DNA of 64,000 nt from Chalciporus piperatus (Eukaryota > Basidiomycota > Agaricomycetes > Boletales > Boletaceae): positions 124,001 through 188,000 of the forward strand of contig JBBPTG010000017.1 in the NCBI GenBank assembly GCA_038093975.1, written 5' to 3'. This document shows positions 11,040-23,500 of the stretch, one piece after another. The notes below the pieces were generated by a model. The model saw only the letters and a program-made list of their open reading frames with translations. It did no database searches and was not told the DNA's origin. The position numbers and the translations under genes are program-made. How positions within the stretch are numbered: the first letter of the stretch is position 1; each line of letters begins with the position of its first letter.

Positions 11040-13213
11040 CTAAGCAGTACTGGCAGCAATCAGCGCTTCAAGTTTCTGAGCATCCATCCCTGGGTTTCTG
11101 GGTACGATCCGGAATCCAAATGGTAAAGGTTGTCTATGCACATGCTTCAATACAGGTACGAGCCCAAACTTCATTGATCACTCACACTAAACTACCAGAG
11201 GAGAATTTGAGAATTTCGGTTCCACAGAAACTTCCGCCCCGGTCTCATCCAAGGGTTTCAAGATAGCGTAGACGGCCAGAAACTTGGAAATGGCAGACCA
11301 CACGGAAGTATCTGCAAAATATCTGCCGACGCAGATCCGGCGACCGAATCCGAAAGCGAGATGTTCGGTGGTGTAAGGTTTGAGGGTACCGTCGTCGTTG
11401 AGGAAGCGTTCAGGGGTGAAGTCGTGAGGGTTGGAGTATTTGCCAGATTCGTCGTGGGCCATCGACCTATAGAATGAGGTTATCAACATGCACTCGAAGC
11501 GTGCCAGGACACTGGCCAGATGTTTGGTATGACCAAGGCACCAGTGAGCACATATCAATATCTATTTTGCATACACAATATGTTTCAATCACTCACCTTT
11601 GGGGATGTGGAATCCATCGTAGATATCATCGTCCACAACAGCGTGAGGGATAGCTTATTGAATCGAGATGTCAACTAAACGAAAAATGAGAATCGTAGCG
11701 TAATCACTCACAAAGAGGTATGGCAGGATTGTACCTGACGGACTCCCGAAAGATTGCATCGACATACAGCAGGGAAGGTCGATCTTCGATTCCTGGCAGC
11801 CTCTCACCGCCAACTACAGCATCGATTTGTTCCTGGGCTTTCCTCTGCACTGCTGGGTATGTCATCATCATTAGAAAGAATGTCATGAGCAACGCGCTTG
11901 ACTAGCCACCAATCAACTATTAGCCCATAGTGCAATAAAAGCTATCACTGACCGTGTCGGATGCAGCTAGGCAAGATAAAACGGGAAATGAATAATAGAT
12001 CAAGAGCCATTTCAGTCGACTCACCCAAAAAGCCGGTGGCAGCGGCGCCCTTGAGTTCCGCTACCCATGTTTCATCTGCTAAGTCGCCCTTATCCACGAC
12101 ACGGCGCAGCGCGTCGTATACCATCGACGGCACGTGGCTACCGCTCGTCTTCACAGGATGGTAAGAAGGGTATGAGTGAAAATGGATAAACTCCTACCAT
12201 TTGCTGCGTGCTGTGTGCAAACGGCTCTTCGACATATTTCTTTGCAAACTCCCTCGCAGTCGCCATTTTGTTTCTTGAAAGACATGCCAGGCAACCACGA
12301 AGGGAGTTTTAGGACTAAATCAGACAGCCTTCAGGTGAGCATGACAGAAAGGTCTGGGATAGCTCACTCACGCGTTGGGAACGCGCCCATAATAACTGCG
12401 GTTTCCGGAGTGACGGTGTCCAGTATAATGTCGATCGCCTTGCTCACAGTGTCAACTAATTCGTCCTGTCGAGAAGTAGCGTCATAGTCGTAGATGCTGT
12501 TTAATATGATGGATGCCGTGTATCTAGTAATAAACAAAGCTCCGAGTCAGCATTACCGTCAGTAGACATAGCTCCGAGCAGTCACGTACTCGAACACATG
12601 TTCGGAGAGGTGATCTGGGGCCTCGAACAGCCGCCGTAGCAATTGACAAGTCTTGCGATGTTGCAAATGCAAGAATATGGGTGCAGCATCTCGCCGAAAG
12701 GTCTGGTGGAAAAAGCGCCGGTGCAATCGCCATCTATCACCGTAGGGCATCAACGCGGTATTAAAACTTAGACCACAACTGTAATTGATATTTCATCTCA
12801 TTGATGGTATAACACAAGACAATACGGGAACTCACAGATCACTGGTAATCAGTCGAGGACGGTCCGAGTAATTCCAGGAGCGACTCTCCAGTAGTTCCTT
12901 CGTTACTGTTTCAGAATTGATGATGATGATATCCTTGCCTAGTATAAAGGAGATCGCCTGTGGAATAATCGTGTGGGGAAACAAGCCAACTCATGTCATC
13001 CAGCGACGCACCATGTGCTTTTGCCCACTTAGCGTACGTCAACCATGGGGCATTCGTATCGATGCCGATGACATTCCCGATGAACGGTAGCCCGGGAGGA
13101 CCAGGGGGCAATGGGCGAGAGGGTCCATATCTTTTCGCGAGTCGTCTTTTTCCAACATCCAGAAGGACGACACAACTGAGGACAATAACGCATATGATTG
13201 TCCAGCTGGACAT
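11040..13213 (-). CDS. Cytochrome P450 monooxygenase
   Basis: This is a membrane-anchored haem-thiolate monooxygenase. The N-terminal anchor begins MSSWTIICVIVLSCVVLL, followed by the proline hinge PLPPGPPGLPFIGN. Further exons give PYGDRWRLHRRFFHQTF (helix C, WRLHRR), an I-helix reading AASDTSSALLMTFF across a splice site, the ExxR motif in FRESVR, the FTPERF block, and the haem loop FGFGRRICVGRYFA with the axial Cys. The last intron is 51 nt and leads to RQPLPFGFRIVPRNPG and the stop at 11040..11042. I infer about ten short exons and about 520 residues. It resembles the multicopy Agaricomycete P450s often labelled O-methylsterigmatocystin oxidoreductase-like; the substrate is unknown. Its closeness to three acyltransferases and a transporter suggests, but does not prove, a shared pathway. 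Confidence 0.9.
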
Positions 13214-14180
13214 TGCGGGTCGATAATGATTCAGATGACGAACCGGCAGTGGGCGAACCTATCGTTCTTATACAAATTTCTTCTCTTTTCGTGGAACCAA
13301 AGATCACCAATATTTGGATGTCAACCAACAAAGTTCATACTGCATCGTACTAACACAAAATGCCCCAAATTGGAGCAAGTTACACTGGTTCAAGTTCCAC
13401 TGTCTCCGTAATTCAGTCACTCTGCTCTAGACCTCTCAGTTGAGGCTTAGCTCTCTTGGAACCAACTTGGAGATTCCTAAAACTGAAACCGCGGATCAGA
13501 AACGTTATGCTGAATAGCCGTCGATCGCGCTCATTTTCATTCGAGAATTGTGTCTGAAACATGATGCAACCTAGTCTCCCCTAGACAAACCAAAGAGTCG
13601 GGATGAAGACAGTCGTTCACCCTCCACTATGAGATGCAACCTAACCAAATCGACTTGGATCGGAACAACTTGAAGTGGGGTGTGCACTGTCATGTCATTG
13701 GAACAAAATGACAATCGAAGAGCATGATTCTGTTCTGCGGGTCTTGGGAGATCGTCGCGTCCTCTAGTCGAGCGCAAGCCCAATCGCCTGGCATCGGCAA
13801 AGCTACAAGAATGTTGCGACAATCGAAGGGCGACCAAAGTCGTGACTTGGCAGCGTCGAGGCCACACAGCGTACAAATCATAGACAGCACGTTCCAGCCT
13901 GAGGTGACGTTGCCCGGACAATAACACCGATAGTCTGTCGTACTTGTCACTTTGACGTAACTTACCATCCGCGTGGACGGTCGAAGTAGCCAAACTCCTC
14001 CATTTTTCTCGTGCGGACGGACTCGAACAACCTTTTCCTATTTGCTACTACCTCCTACAAACAACACTGATACAACTACAAATCACAATACAGACTGGTA
14101 CAATGAGGTAACCATTCTCCTGCCAAACCCGCTCGTTAGCCATCAATAACTTCTCGGCGAGAAGTAAATACAGTACTCAC
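13214..14180. other. Gene-free region with a terminal-repeat relic
   Basis: No gene is supported here. Positions 13565-13618 carry the ordered blocks GATGCAAC, CTAGTCTCCC (13571-13580), AGAGTCGGGAT and GAAGACAGTCGTTC (13605-13618). The same blocks, in the same order, occur at the right end of the element at 57.9-58.5 kb. I could not find the opposite end of an element here. Confidence 0.6.
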
Positions 14181-14612
14181 TCATCCAATGATGATGTTGG
14201 CGGCAAGATCTTTGCCCTCATTTTCCGTGAACTTGATTTCAACCTTGGTGCCGGCCGCACTAGTGACGTTATACAGGGACAACTGTTTCTCCCTCATAAA
14301 GTCCCTCCCTCCGTTGTTGTAGTACTGCTGGTTGATCAACAGGCCAGTCTCTTCGGGACGAAGACCGGTCACGGCGTCGCACCAGCGCTTGTTGTTGTGA
14401 ACACCGACAGCGATGAGGATGCGCTCGCCTTTGTCTGACATGAGCCTGAGGGTGCCCGACGTGCCACTACCACCCATGGTAAGGATGCAGTGATCGTCTT
14501 GCTCAGACCAGGTTCCGCCATTGGCGTAGTTGAAGACGGTCTTCTCGACGATGGAGAAGTGGCCGCGAGCAGGGTTGGCCTGGTAGAGGGTAAGCTTGAT
14601 GCAGTAAGACAT
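14181..14612 (-). CDS. Fungal fruit-body lectin (Agaricus bisporus lectin family)
   Basis: This is a cytosolic beta-sandwich lectin of the fungal fruit-body lectin family (Pfam FB_lectin). Family members bind the T-antigen disaccharide and GlcNAc, and some act in defence against fungus-feeding animals. The protein is 143 residues in one uninterrupted exon, as usual for the family. Recognisable blocks are ANGGTWSEQDD, GGSGTSGTLR, VGVHNNKRWCD and QYYNNGGRDFMREKQLS. No signal peptide is present, in line with non-classical storage in the cytoplasm. A TATATAAA box lies at 14715..14722, about 100 bp upstream. The leader may carry an intron, since a CAG/GTCTGT donor and a CTCTAG acceptor sit just before the ATG. 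The gene appears intact. Confidence 0.93.
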   Translation of the reverse strand: MSYCIKLTLYQANPARGHFSIVEKTVFNYANGGTWSEQDDHCILTMGGSGTSGTLRLMSDKGERILIAVGVHNNKRWCDAVTGLRPEETGLLINQQYYNNGGRDFMREKQLSLYNVTSAAGTKVEIKFTENEGKDLAANIIIG

Positions 14613-14714
14613 GGTTTCTAGAGTGTGTTCAGTATGTCAGCGTAGAGTATGAGGGAAAGACAGACCTGTTGAGATGAGATAGTCGATTGAAAGATCCTGC
14701 AAGAAGTGGGGTGG

Positions 14715-14722
14715 TTTATATA
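14715..14722 (-). promoter_or_regulatory. TATA box of the lectin gene
   Basis: TATATAAA on the minus strand, about 100 bp before the lectin start codon. It is a good consensus match and suggests a strongly regulated promoter, as expected for a fruiting-stage gene. Confidence 0.6.
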
Positions 14723-15713
14723 GTGTGTTTCGTGTCCAAGTTGAGCCACTGGCATGTCACTTGACGAGGGGCAGAGGCTTCTCTTGCACCCGGGAGGACC
14801 CAAGGGGGAGGAAGTAGCATTCGAATTCTGAGGTCGCTGAGGAATCGTCGTTCTCGGCCGCTCCAAAGGGTTGTCAGCTTCAATAATGGGTCAGTCCAGA
14901 ACGTTGAAACAATTGCGGCTGCGGCGAGAGTGCTGTCGATGTTGATCAGGTATATAGTAGAAGGACACTTACAATCCAGGGTTCATTACCGCAAAATAGC
15001 CGCCGCCGTGTTCCGCAGAAAATTGCAAAACTTGGTCAGTAGACTCGGAGCTTGAGAGTTCTGATCGGACACAATCACTTAGATCGTTCTTTATCTCCCC
15101 CACCTTCCGTTCTGGCCGCGTCTGAGTCATGACGGAATATACCAACGGGCGGAGACGAAAACACACCAACACTGGCGTTACATTTTCTCGACCTAGGTCT
15201 TCGCCAAGTCATCATAGGCATTGGCGCGTACATGATGAGCGTGTTGCGCTTTCGCGAGGGCACGAATGATAGAACACAACAAGATGTTCTGCTTCAACAG
15301 GACGGACGTACTGGCGGTAAAACACACAATACCAAGCAAGTCCTAGACATTGAGTTTCTGGAAATGCAGATGGTGGTGGTTCCGTCACATGTTCCTCATC
15401 CCAGTGGGAGGCTCTCTTTGCTCTAGGCTGTCGCGCAGTTAACATCACCAATGCATTCATACACTTAAGGAGATCTCGACCAGGGAAGAGCCCTAGACGA
15501 ACGCCGATATTCCTTTGTACTCTGTCTCTATAGATGCTCCATGGCATTTATGCACGAAACCAATCTAGGGATACAGTACATGCAACATTATCATTAAACG
15601 TAAATCCGCTACCTGTAGATAGCCATCGTCGCCTAAAAAGCTTCTTCCTCCAAGTCGACATTTTCTCTGGATCTATCCTCCCGGTCTACGCATCAAGCGC
15701 GACAAAGGACAGC
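14723..15713. other. Gene-free region between lectin and transporter
   Basis: No coding region could be supported. It holds the upstream region of the lectin gene and the 3' flank of the transporter. Confidence 0.5.
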
Positions 15714-17948
15714 TCAGAACCTGCCCGTCAATGTCCCAAGATGGAGATACTTGGTTAATATCAACAACCCTACCGAAAACAGCACGATTCCGCCTACGGG
15801 ATGCAACCGGTACTCGGTAAGCCGACCAGCGGGGACGAGGGACATACTTACCCGCATAGCAACCCACATCCTCGAAGCCACCCGTCGCAGAATTAATCAC
15901 TCCAGAAATCGGTGGCCCGGTGAGGGCTCCGAACGCAGAGAAACTCATGAACATGCCAGTTCGTCGACCGACGTCGCCAATGTCCCCCATTGCCATGGCA
16001 GGTGCAGACAGAAGGGAAACATAGCTCCCACATGAGAAGCTGTTAGGAAAAAAATGTAGGTCAGCAGTCTGGATCATGTGAAATGCCAGACTGACCCGTA
16101 AATAATGGCAATTGCTATCAGTGATCCTTCGCTGTTCGCAAACGGCCATGCAAACATCATTATACCCGCTACAGCAGTGAAAGGTATCATCATATTCATC
16201 GCACCTATTCGCGCCAAAAATGTGTGAGCATCTTAACTGAGGCAGCAACTCTTGACTTGCGAGAAAGGAAAAGACTCACCAACACGATCCGCGAGCAACC
16301 CAGCTGTAAGTCTTCCGAACCCTGAAGCACCGTTCGCGATAGCAACGAGGTAAAATGCGAAATTATTAGAAACGCCGACTCGAACGGCGCTGACAGGGAT
16401 ATAGGTTAGTGCTATCAAATAATACACGTCAGTTCATCCGGCTTACGCAATGACACAACCAGACCAGGGAACAATATGCTGAAACTCACCAGTATATAAT
16501 CCAAGAAAAGTAGTCACGCCAGAGATGCAGTAAATTGTATACGCCGGATTCCTGAGCGCGGCCCAGTTGAACAAGCCACCTTTCACATTTACAGGTGGCA
16601 GTCTTCTATCTATCAACTGTGCCATTGATCATCAGCGATACCCTCTCAAGAAAGGCGCTTAGTGAGGGCCGAAAACGAGACTCACAAGGTTCGTCACACC
16701 GAGAATAAGAAATATAATAAATCCAAATATTCGCACGGTCCACTTGAAGCTTTGAAGGTGATGATAAACGACGGATTGAGCCATTTAGACAAATCGTGCA
16801 CGTACCCAACCTCTGGTAGCAGACTTTGTCCTGCAATCGGGAAAATCGTTCCTCCGATGGAAGATCCTATCGCTGAAATGCCCAGCGCGAGGCCTCTTCG
16901 TTTCAGAAACCAGTGGGAAACGATTCCTAGTGCGGGGCCGAAGAGTACACCACTAGCAAGCTACTCCGGGCGATAGGCAACGACGAGGACACGAATCAGT
17001 CACTATCTTTTGCGCAATGTAAACACTGAAAAGCCGGACTTACCCCGACCCCCAACCCTTGCGCCAGGAAAAATTGCCAATACTCCGTGCATTCCGCGGT
17101 TAAGAAGGTGCAAGCCACCAGGACACAACTAGCGATGAAATATGGAACCTTGAAATATCCTAGGTCGAATAACCGTCCCGTGACTAGTCCTGGGAAAAAG
17201 ACAAGGGCGTACTTCAGAGCGCGAACACAGACAGACGACGTGCATCAAGTGAAAAGTGACAATGTTGGGTCATCAACGAACACTCTCCAATGACAGCTAG
17301 GCATGCATACCTGCACAGAACCTATCCATGCTCTGAGAACTGTGTTAATGGTAGATACGAGAGCAGATCAGATGACGACTCACATCTCTGATGGAGTACT
17401 ATTAGGAAGCATCACCTCCTCATAATACGTTTGAAAGATCTTCGCATTCGCGATCGACCATCAGCCTAACAGCTTTCCCGAAGATGGAACAAACCTCACC
17501 CCCCATGCATTGATATACCCAAATCTATGCCCATCAAAAGTCGTCAGCTCAGACGTACTAAATGCAATCAAAAGCAAACTCCACCAACGCTGCAGAACAC
17601 GTCAAACACGTCCTAGACACCGAGCACCACCCCAGTCGCTGCAATCAGCATACATCGTCCCGATACAGCACCGCATGCAAAGACTCACGCCAAGAGAACA
17701 CTCCACGCCTTCAACCCCCCATCGGGGTGCTCCCCCGCGTACTTTGCATACTTTCCCGTAAGCTTGGGCGTACCCTTTTCTTCGCTACTCGGGTTTTCGT
17801 TATCGTCGTGGAGGGTCCCCACCTCCGATGAAGAGGAGCTGTCCACCCCGGGCTCGCTATTTAGTTTTTCCTGTACAAACTCGTTTGTCTCCTTCTGGCC
17901 TTGGGATTGAATTTGAGAAGATTTCGTTGGAGCAACGTTCTCGGACAT
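15714..17948 (-). CDS. MFS transporter, monocarboxylate (MCH/MCT-like) family
   Basis: This is a plasma-membrane-type major facilitator of the fungal monocarboxylate transporter-like family. The N-terminal tail is long, acidic and Ser-rich, followed by YAGEHPDGGLKAWSVLL, the family's entry into helix 1 (the DGG motif). Exons then give FFLAQGLGVG, WFLKRRGLALGISAIGSSIGG, a central loop, LVAIANGASGFGRLTAGLLAD (a motif A-like loop) and MGDIGDVGRRTGMFMSFSAFG. The last exon ends LTKYLHLGTLTGRF with the stop at 15714..15716. I infer about ten exons and around 530 residues with 12 helices. The cargo cannot be told from sequence; yeast Mch proteins have no proven monocarboxylate activity. It lies about 2.5 kb from the P450 and is on the same strand. 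Confidence 0.85.
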
Positions 17949-19369
17949 TTGTGGATAACGACCGAGGGTTGTGAGAGTTTGGAGGGAGGAAAGAGAAGAA
18001 GTCGACGAAGACCAACAGATGGCTCGGATTTGCGTCTGGCACCTCGGATGCAGGAAGGAAAGGCACCGACTGATCAAAGCGGACCCGTTGCGAGGAACCC
18101 GACAATGCAGAACGATCGGAGGGCGACGAAGGGAAGCCTTTGGGACTGAAGGAAACCGTCGACGTCGCAATCAGCACAGTGGACAGGGAGACGAGCTCGC
18201 AGCTGGTGGGATCTTCTTTGATCAGTGCGACTTGTGAAAACGGTGGGCCGTCTCCTCGTGATGCGCACATTGGGATTTTTCTCCCGTATACTATCATTCC
18301 GCTATTACACGATGGTTCAATCATCAGCCGCGCGCGAGACTTTTGGAGACTGCGATGGCAGTGCGATCGGCTTGTAGTTGCCGAAGTCCTGCCCGCTGAG
18401 TGAGCCCGCCGAGGTGACGTGGGACGATTCTCTGCATGCGTACTTGGCTCGTTATCGGTATAAGACACAAGCGATCTCGAATACGAGGAATGGTTCAAGA
18501 ACTGGCCGCAGAGATTTGATCGTTCTCGGCGCTTCTCAACCCTAGCATTTTGTAAAAAGGTCGCTCAGGACGCTCAGGAATCATGTGAGACATGGGGACA
18601 TGAATGATGAGATTGGGTACCGCCGGAAAGATGATCCTAAAATAAGCCGTCAGCGCTTCAGCGTTATATTTTTGCCGCCTGGCAGGAATCACTCGCCGAG
18701 TCGGTCGTAATAGTTTTAGACATTACTATTAAATGCACGACCACCGCACTCACAGGCCTGCACATATAACATATACAAAGCACGGCAGTGAAATATTCCG
18801 TTCTGCGGAAGAATTCTGTTGTGGTGCCAGGTCCGGTGGCCGCTGTGTGCAATAAAGGTCACCGTCCCCGCGGGTTACTCACGGTGCTCTCTGCTAATGA
18901 CATTGATGCATATTGATGACTCGAGCTGGGACACCTTGGGAACGACACCGGGTTATCATGGTACCTGTCGCGAGCGTGCTGTGGGGGTACATGATCGGAG
19001 TGCATGAGAGAGCGTCAGATTTGTTCGGTACAGAGTTTGATGAGTGCTTTACATAACAGAAAGCCCCTGGGGGGGGGGGGCAAATGCAGGGAATGTCAGT
19101 GCCCACGGCCCAGGGTGAGTTGGTGACGCAATACAAAGTGGGCGCCTGCGTTTCCCTCCACTGGGTCCCACCCAATGATGAGTATGAACGCCATCCTCCC
19201 CATGAATTATTTATCCTCTAACTCTCCTACACGACACAATGCACATAGATAAGAAAAAAAAAAGAACACCCCAACATTACTCCAAACATGAACGTTCATA
19301 ACATAGAAAACATCCAACGCGTCCCAAAGGAAGGAAAGAAAGTGAAAAATCAGTGCCCACTGTCACGAA
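17949..19369. other. Mostly gene-free region
   Basis: This region holds the transporter promoter and the 3' flank of the kinase. A G12 run lies at 19069-19080. One minus-strand frame near 18495-18692 has protein-like composition and is listed separately. Confidence 0.5.
18495..18692 (-). other. Possible exon or gene remnant, unknown
   Basis: This is an open minus-strand frame whose C-terminal half reads like a folded protein (VPNLIIHVPMSHMIPERPER and on to KMLGLRSAEND), ending at a proper stop. A TTTTAG acceptor-like site lies just before FPAVPNL. I could not connect it to an upstream exon or recognise a family. It could be the last exon of an otherwise decayed gene, or chance. Confidence 0.25.
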
Positions 19370-22127
19370 TCATGACCGAGACAATGCCTTCCTCGATTCC
19401 TCCGATACCTTCCTCACATTCGTCACCGACGCCCTCGCCCCAGACCCTGGTTTAGTCGGCGACGACAACTTCTTCGCAAGTGAACTCAACTTGCTAGAAC
19501 TACTCCCAGATCTCATCCTCGCCGATGCAGCCGCTGAATTAGCAGCAGCGACAGCCCTTAGCAAGTTGCCCGTACTAGGCCGTTTCCGGAAAGCTCCACC
19601 CCCAGACTGAACTGGTCGTTCACGTTCGATCCGTCTGAGGAACGGACTGGGTAGGTTCTCCTCGTCGGAAAAGTCGTACTCTGTGGGTTGGGTAGGGATT
19701 GGCGGTTTAGATGATACCACAGGTTCCACAGGTCTCGTCTTCGAAGCCTTGGTCGCCCGTGTTCCCGAGGAAGAAGTGAGTCCGGTCGGGTCGGAGGTAG
19801 AGGTGGGGAGAGTGCCTGCTTTGCGCACCGACGGTCTGTGGACAGAACCTCGGATGGAGGGTTTGCGGAGTCGCGTTGAAGGAGCGGCCGCTGATGATCC
19901 CGTGCCTGACTCTGTTGTCGAACCCGAGGAATGACTCGATAACTCCGAACGAGGGCGTTCACGCAACGTCGGCGAGGGAGGCAGCTCTTCTTCTTCCGAT
20001 TCGCTGCCCTCGGCTTCCGCGAAATCGAATATTTTCGCAAAGTCAAGGCCGACCTTGGGTGAGTTCACGAAGAGGTTTGCCAATTCGGCTGGGGTAGGTG
20101 TCGCGAGTGGCTGACCAGTCTGTGTGAGGATGATACCTTTCATAGCTGAAGGCATGGGTTCTTGTTGTCGGGAGACGTTACGGTTGACAGGTGTCGCCAG
20201 CGCCGAATAGTTAGTGGTGAGGCGTTTTTCATGGATTTGACTGTGTTCTTCCGTCATCTGAACAAGCGGCGCAAGGAGATTTTTGACCTCTTCGAGTGGA
20301 GTCTTTTCCTTCCGTCCTTTGGTCTCCTGACTCGATAGTGCCGCCAACTTCTCCTCCATATCTTGCCGCACCTCGTCCAGTCTACGCTGCTCGGCCTCCA
20401 AATCTGCCTCCTTGACGGAAATCAGTTGCATCTTGTCCGCAACCATGGCATCTGCCTCCGCTTTGATCTGTTCCTCTCTCGTCCGCCATGCGTCAAATAT
20501 CTCCTGTTCGCGCTGTCGCACCGCAGCCAAAATCTCCTCTTCTCGTCTCGCCATGGCAGCAGCAACCTCCTCCTCCCGTTTCCTCACCGCGATACGTAGT
20601 TCCTCCTCGCGTTTGCCTATCGCTTCGCGTATCCGTGTATCGAGATGAGATTGTGCGGTGGAGATCAAGGTGTGCAACCGAAGTATCTCTGCATCTTTCT
20701 CTGATACCAGAACCGTCAGTCTGGCCTCTCTTTCAGCGAGTGCAGTTTCTCGAGCAGCGATTTCGCGTTCTTTAGCGAGAACGGTTGATTTATGTGTTTT
20801 CACAGCAGTGAGCCTATGCGATCTGTTTTCAGTATCGAATGAAAATGGGGGGATGAATCGGACGAACATCTTCTCTGCTTCGACAACTTTGGCGATGAGC
20901 GCTAGTCTTTCGTGCTGGAGAAGCTGTGCGGCTGAAGGCCTCATCGCGGGCTGATGTACACGAAGCACGGTTTCATGGTTCATACGAGTCGCCAAGTCAG
21001 GGGAACTTGACTTACGTTGAGGTTTAGCATCGCCTTGATGACACTCGCGAGGGCCTGGCTGTAACCCCGCGGCAATGGTGGTATCCGTCCGTTGCTGATC
21101 CATCTCATTCGTATCATATCGCAATAGTCACTTGAAACAGAGATACATACCGAATGAATATACTGAGTTCAGCGTGCGTCTTTGCTTCGTGGAATGGAGG
21201 CTTGAGAGCACATAGTTCATATATGAGACATCCGAGTGACCAAATGTCCGATTTCGAGTCGTAAGCTTTCTCTTGCATCAGTTCGGGGGACATGTAGTAT
21301 GGCGTCTAGTATCCCCAATATTCGAACTGTGATCGAAAGCTCGCCAAGAGAGATGAACACGTACCCCTACGTAAGTGTTGGCAAAGCTCGCCTGCGGGAG
21401 TGCCTTTGACAAGCCAAAGTCACCAAGTTTCACGTTGTTGTGTTCGTCCAGGAACACTGAAACAAGGACGACACAAACGAAGCACCAAGGCATCAGTGAG
21501 AGTTAAACAAGTAGCGAGTTTGAGTTACACACCGTTATCTGGTTTGAGATCCCGATGTAAAATCTGCGGACGTCTTTCCTTTCCGTCTAAGTCGGGACTA
21601 TGGTTGGGTGGATGATGACAGTGTTGCAGCGCGAGTAAGATCTGCATGAAATAATTCCAAATGGTGTCTTCTGGAACGGGTCTATTGTGTTTTTGTGCTT
21701 GCTTGATGACGCCGGAGAGGTCGCCACCGCCGCAATACTCCATGAGGATGTAGAGGATGCCAGCGTCTCGGTCAACGCATCGGTCATGATATCGTACGAT
21801 GTGTTCGTGGTCGAGTTCTTTAAGGATATTTCTGTTCGAACAGAGCAAGGAGAGGTCAACATTGACAAACGGACGGAGTGCGCAGATGAAACGTACACTT
21901 CAGCAACGATTTGTTTCCTATCACGATCACTCATCCGCTCAAAGTTGAGCTCTTTTCTTGCGTAAACCTATCAGATGGAGAGCTGTTAGTCCAATGACAA
22001 ACAACCCATGTGGCAACGGGACCGCACTGACCGACCCATCCGACTTTCTTCGCACTTTGCGAATGATTCCGAACGAACCGTTCCCAATGACGTCGAGCGG
22101 CTCATACTGCTCGAGAAAGGTGGACAT
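19370..22127 (-). CDS. NIMA-related (NEK) serine/threonine protein kinase
   Basis: This is a mitotic kinase of the NIMA/Nek2 type (A. nidulans nimA, S. pombe fin1, yeast KIN3). The kinase domain is at the N-terminus: glycine loop [12 protein letters not shown], catalytic Lys in [29 protein letters not shown], the catalytic loop [14 protein letters not shown], and the substrate-loop stretch [10 protein letters not shown]. An insert, [16 protein letters not shown], sits before the HRD motif. After the kinase comes a long coiled coil ([18 protein letters not shown], then Arg/Glu-rich repeats) and a Ser/Thr-rich, basic tail ending KALSRS. At least seven introns are visible. The stretch translated [18 protein letters not shown] is best read as an unspliced intron (GTTCGT to CATAG). 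It is divergent from the gene at 22393 with 265 bp between starts. Confidence 0.9.
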
Positions 22128-22392
22128 TTTGTCGTAATAGGCGCACTTCTGGCGCTGTAGACGTGAAGGGCGTGAGGGGGAAGTGGTTAGTGAGTTGGTC
22201 GAGATTGAAATTTGCTTTGAACGCGGACCACTCGCATCGACCTCTCTCCAACATGTCACGCGAACGGGGTGTGTCTACCACGTGATCGTGATATTAGCCG
22301 GCGCTAATAGACTTGCAACTTTCAATGGACCAAGTTCGTAGGTAGAATCTAGACATTCTCGTTGGGTATTCTGCAAGGGATAGCTCTAGAAA

Positions 22393-23500
22393 ATGGTGCA
22401 CTACCGAGTATTTCTGGGTGCTCCGTCCCCTGCGGACATCGACAAGGATCCGGACAGCTACGTCTGGCAAACGATCCAAGAACCATCCCATACACAGCCA
22501 ACGCAGCCTAACACTCAATCATTCATCCTCTACCCACCCGCGACGCTCGACGCCGCCAGTCGTCGCATTTCCCTCCTCTATCAGAACGTCATCTTCGACT
22601 CCATCTCCGAGGACGAAGAAGACCTCGCGCTCGCTTCCCAAGAGGACGACGAACCCGATCGCGCCGGTGCGTCCCCTTCTTTGAACTTCACCGGCTCGAG
22701 GATCCCGGAGAGTGTTCAGAATTGTGATTGTGACATGTAGACGCGAATGGGACGACTTTCGTCACATGGCCTCCTACTGCCGCTGGGAACATCACCGGTG
22801 CCCCATCCTTCCTCCGACCCTCCGGATCACTCCCCCAGGGGACGTACGAAACGCAAGAAACGTCTGCTTCGCTGGAGTACTCGGACGCCTCCTCCATCGC
22901 TCGGTTCCCCAACTTCCAATTCAGCTTGCACAAAGTCACACCCCTGTCTTCCCTCTACGTTGCAGCCAAATCAGGCAAGGGATCTCGCAAGGTGAACGTG
23001 CTATTGGCAGTCCTCGAAGTTGAAGGACCCGACACGATCAGAATCAAGAAAGGTGCCGACGCAGGGAAAGAGGTCGCCATTTTGAAGATGATCCTTGGCG
23101 ACGACGAGGGATCAATTTGCAAATTGACAGCTTGGAGAGAGGTTGCAGAAGCTTGGGGAGGACTTGGAGATGCCCCAGGACTCAAACGAGGGGACATACT
23201 ATACCTTGAGAGCACGTTATCTCTTCCATGTGTTCCGCTTTCAAATCAACATTCTGATGCACGTTTGTTTGATCATTGGTAGACATTATTGCCAGTTGGG
23301 AAACTGGGAACACCGTCACATTGACTGCTTCGCCGTACAACAAGCCGAGCACCGAGATCTGCTATCGGACCATGCCCTATACGCACGAAGACAATAAACT
23401 CCGGCCTGATCTACGCTTGGCCCAAAGCGACGCTGCTGTCAAGAAGGTAGCTGCGCTGGTCCGGTGGTTCGAAAATATGGCTGGTCTTCCGGTTGCTTAG
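22393..23500 (+). CDS. OB-fold nucleic-acid-binding protein (Shieldin-2-like, tentative)
   Basis: Three exons, 22393..22666, 22741..23229 and 23283..23500, join in phase to give 326 residues. The N-terminal half is acidic and disordered (SISEDEEDLALASQEDDE). The middle holds an OB-like beta-barrel segment: KVNVLLAVLEVEGPDTIRIK, EVAILKMILGDDEGSICKL, TAWREVAEAWG. The C-terminal exon has ICYRTMPYTHEDNKLRPDLR and VRWFENMAGL. I believe similar fungal proteins are annotated with a Shieldin complex subunit 2 OB-fold domain, which would point to DNA-end metabolism, but this rests on memory of the pattern. It shares a short bidirectional promoter with the NIMA-type kinase, which would fit a cell-cycle role. 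Confidence 0.6.

Noticed and set aside
13571..13993. A 140-codon minus-strand frame
   Set aside because: It overlaps the terminal-repeat relic, has no domain features and no start context; most likely chance.
19069..19080. G12 run as a possible G-quadruplex or regulatory site
   Set aside because: A single homopolymer run in a gene-free gap; nothing around it supports a function.
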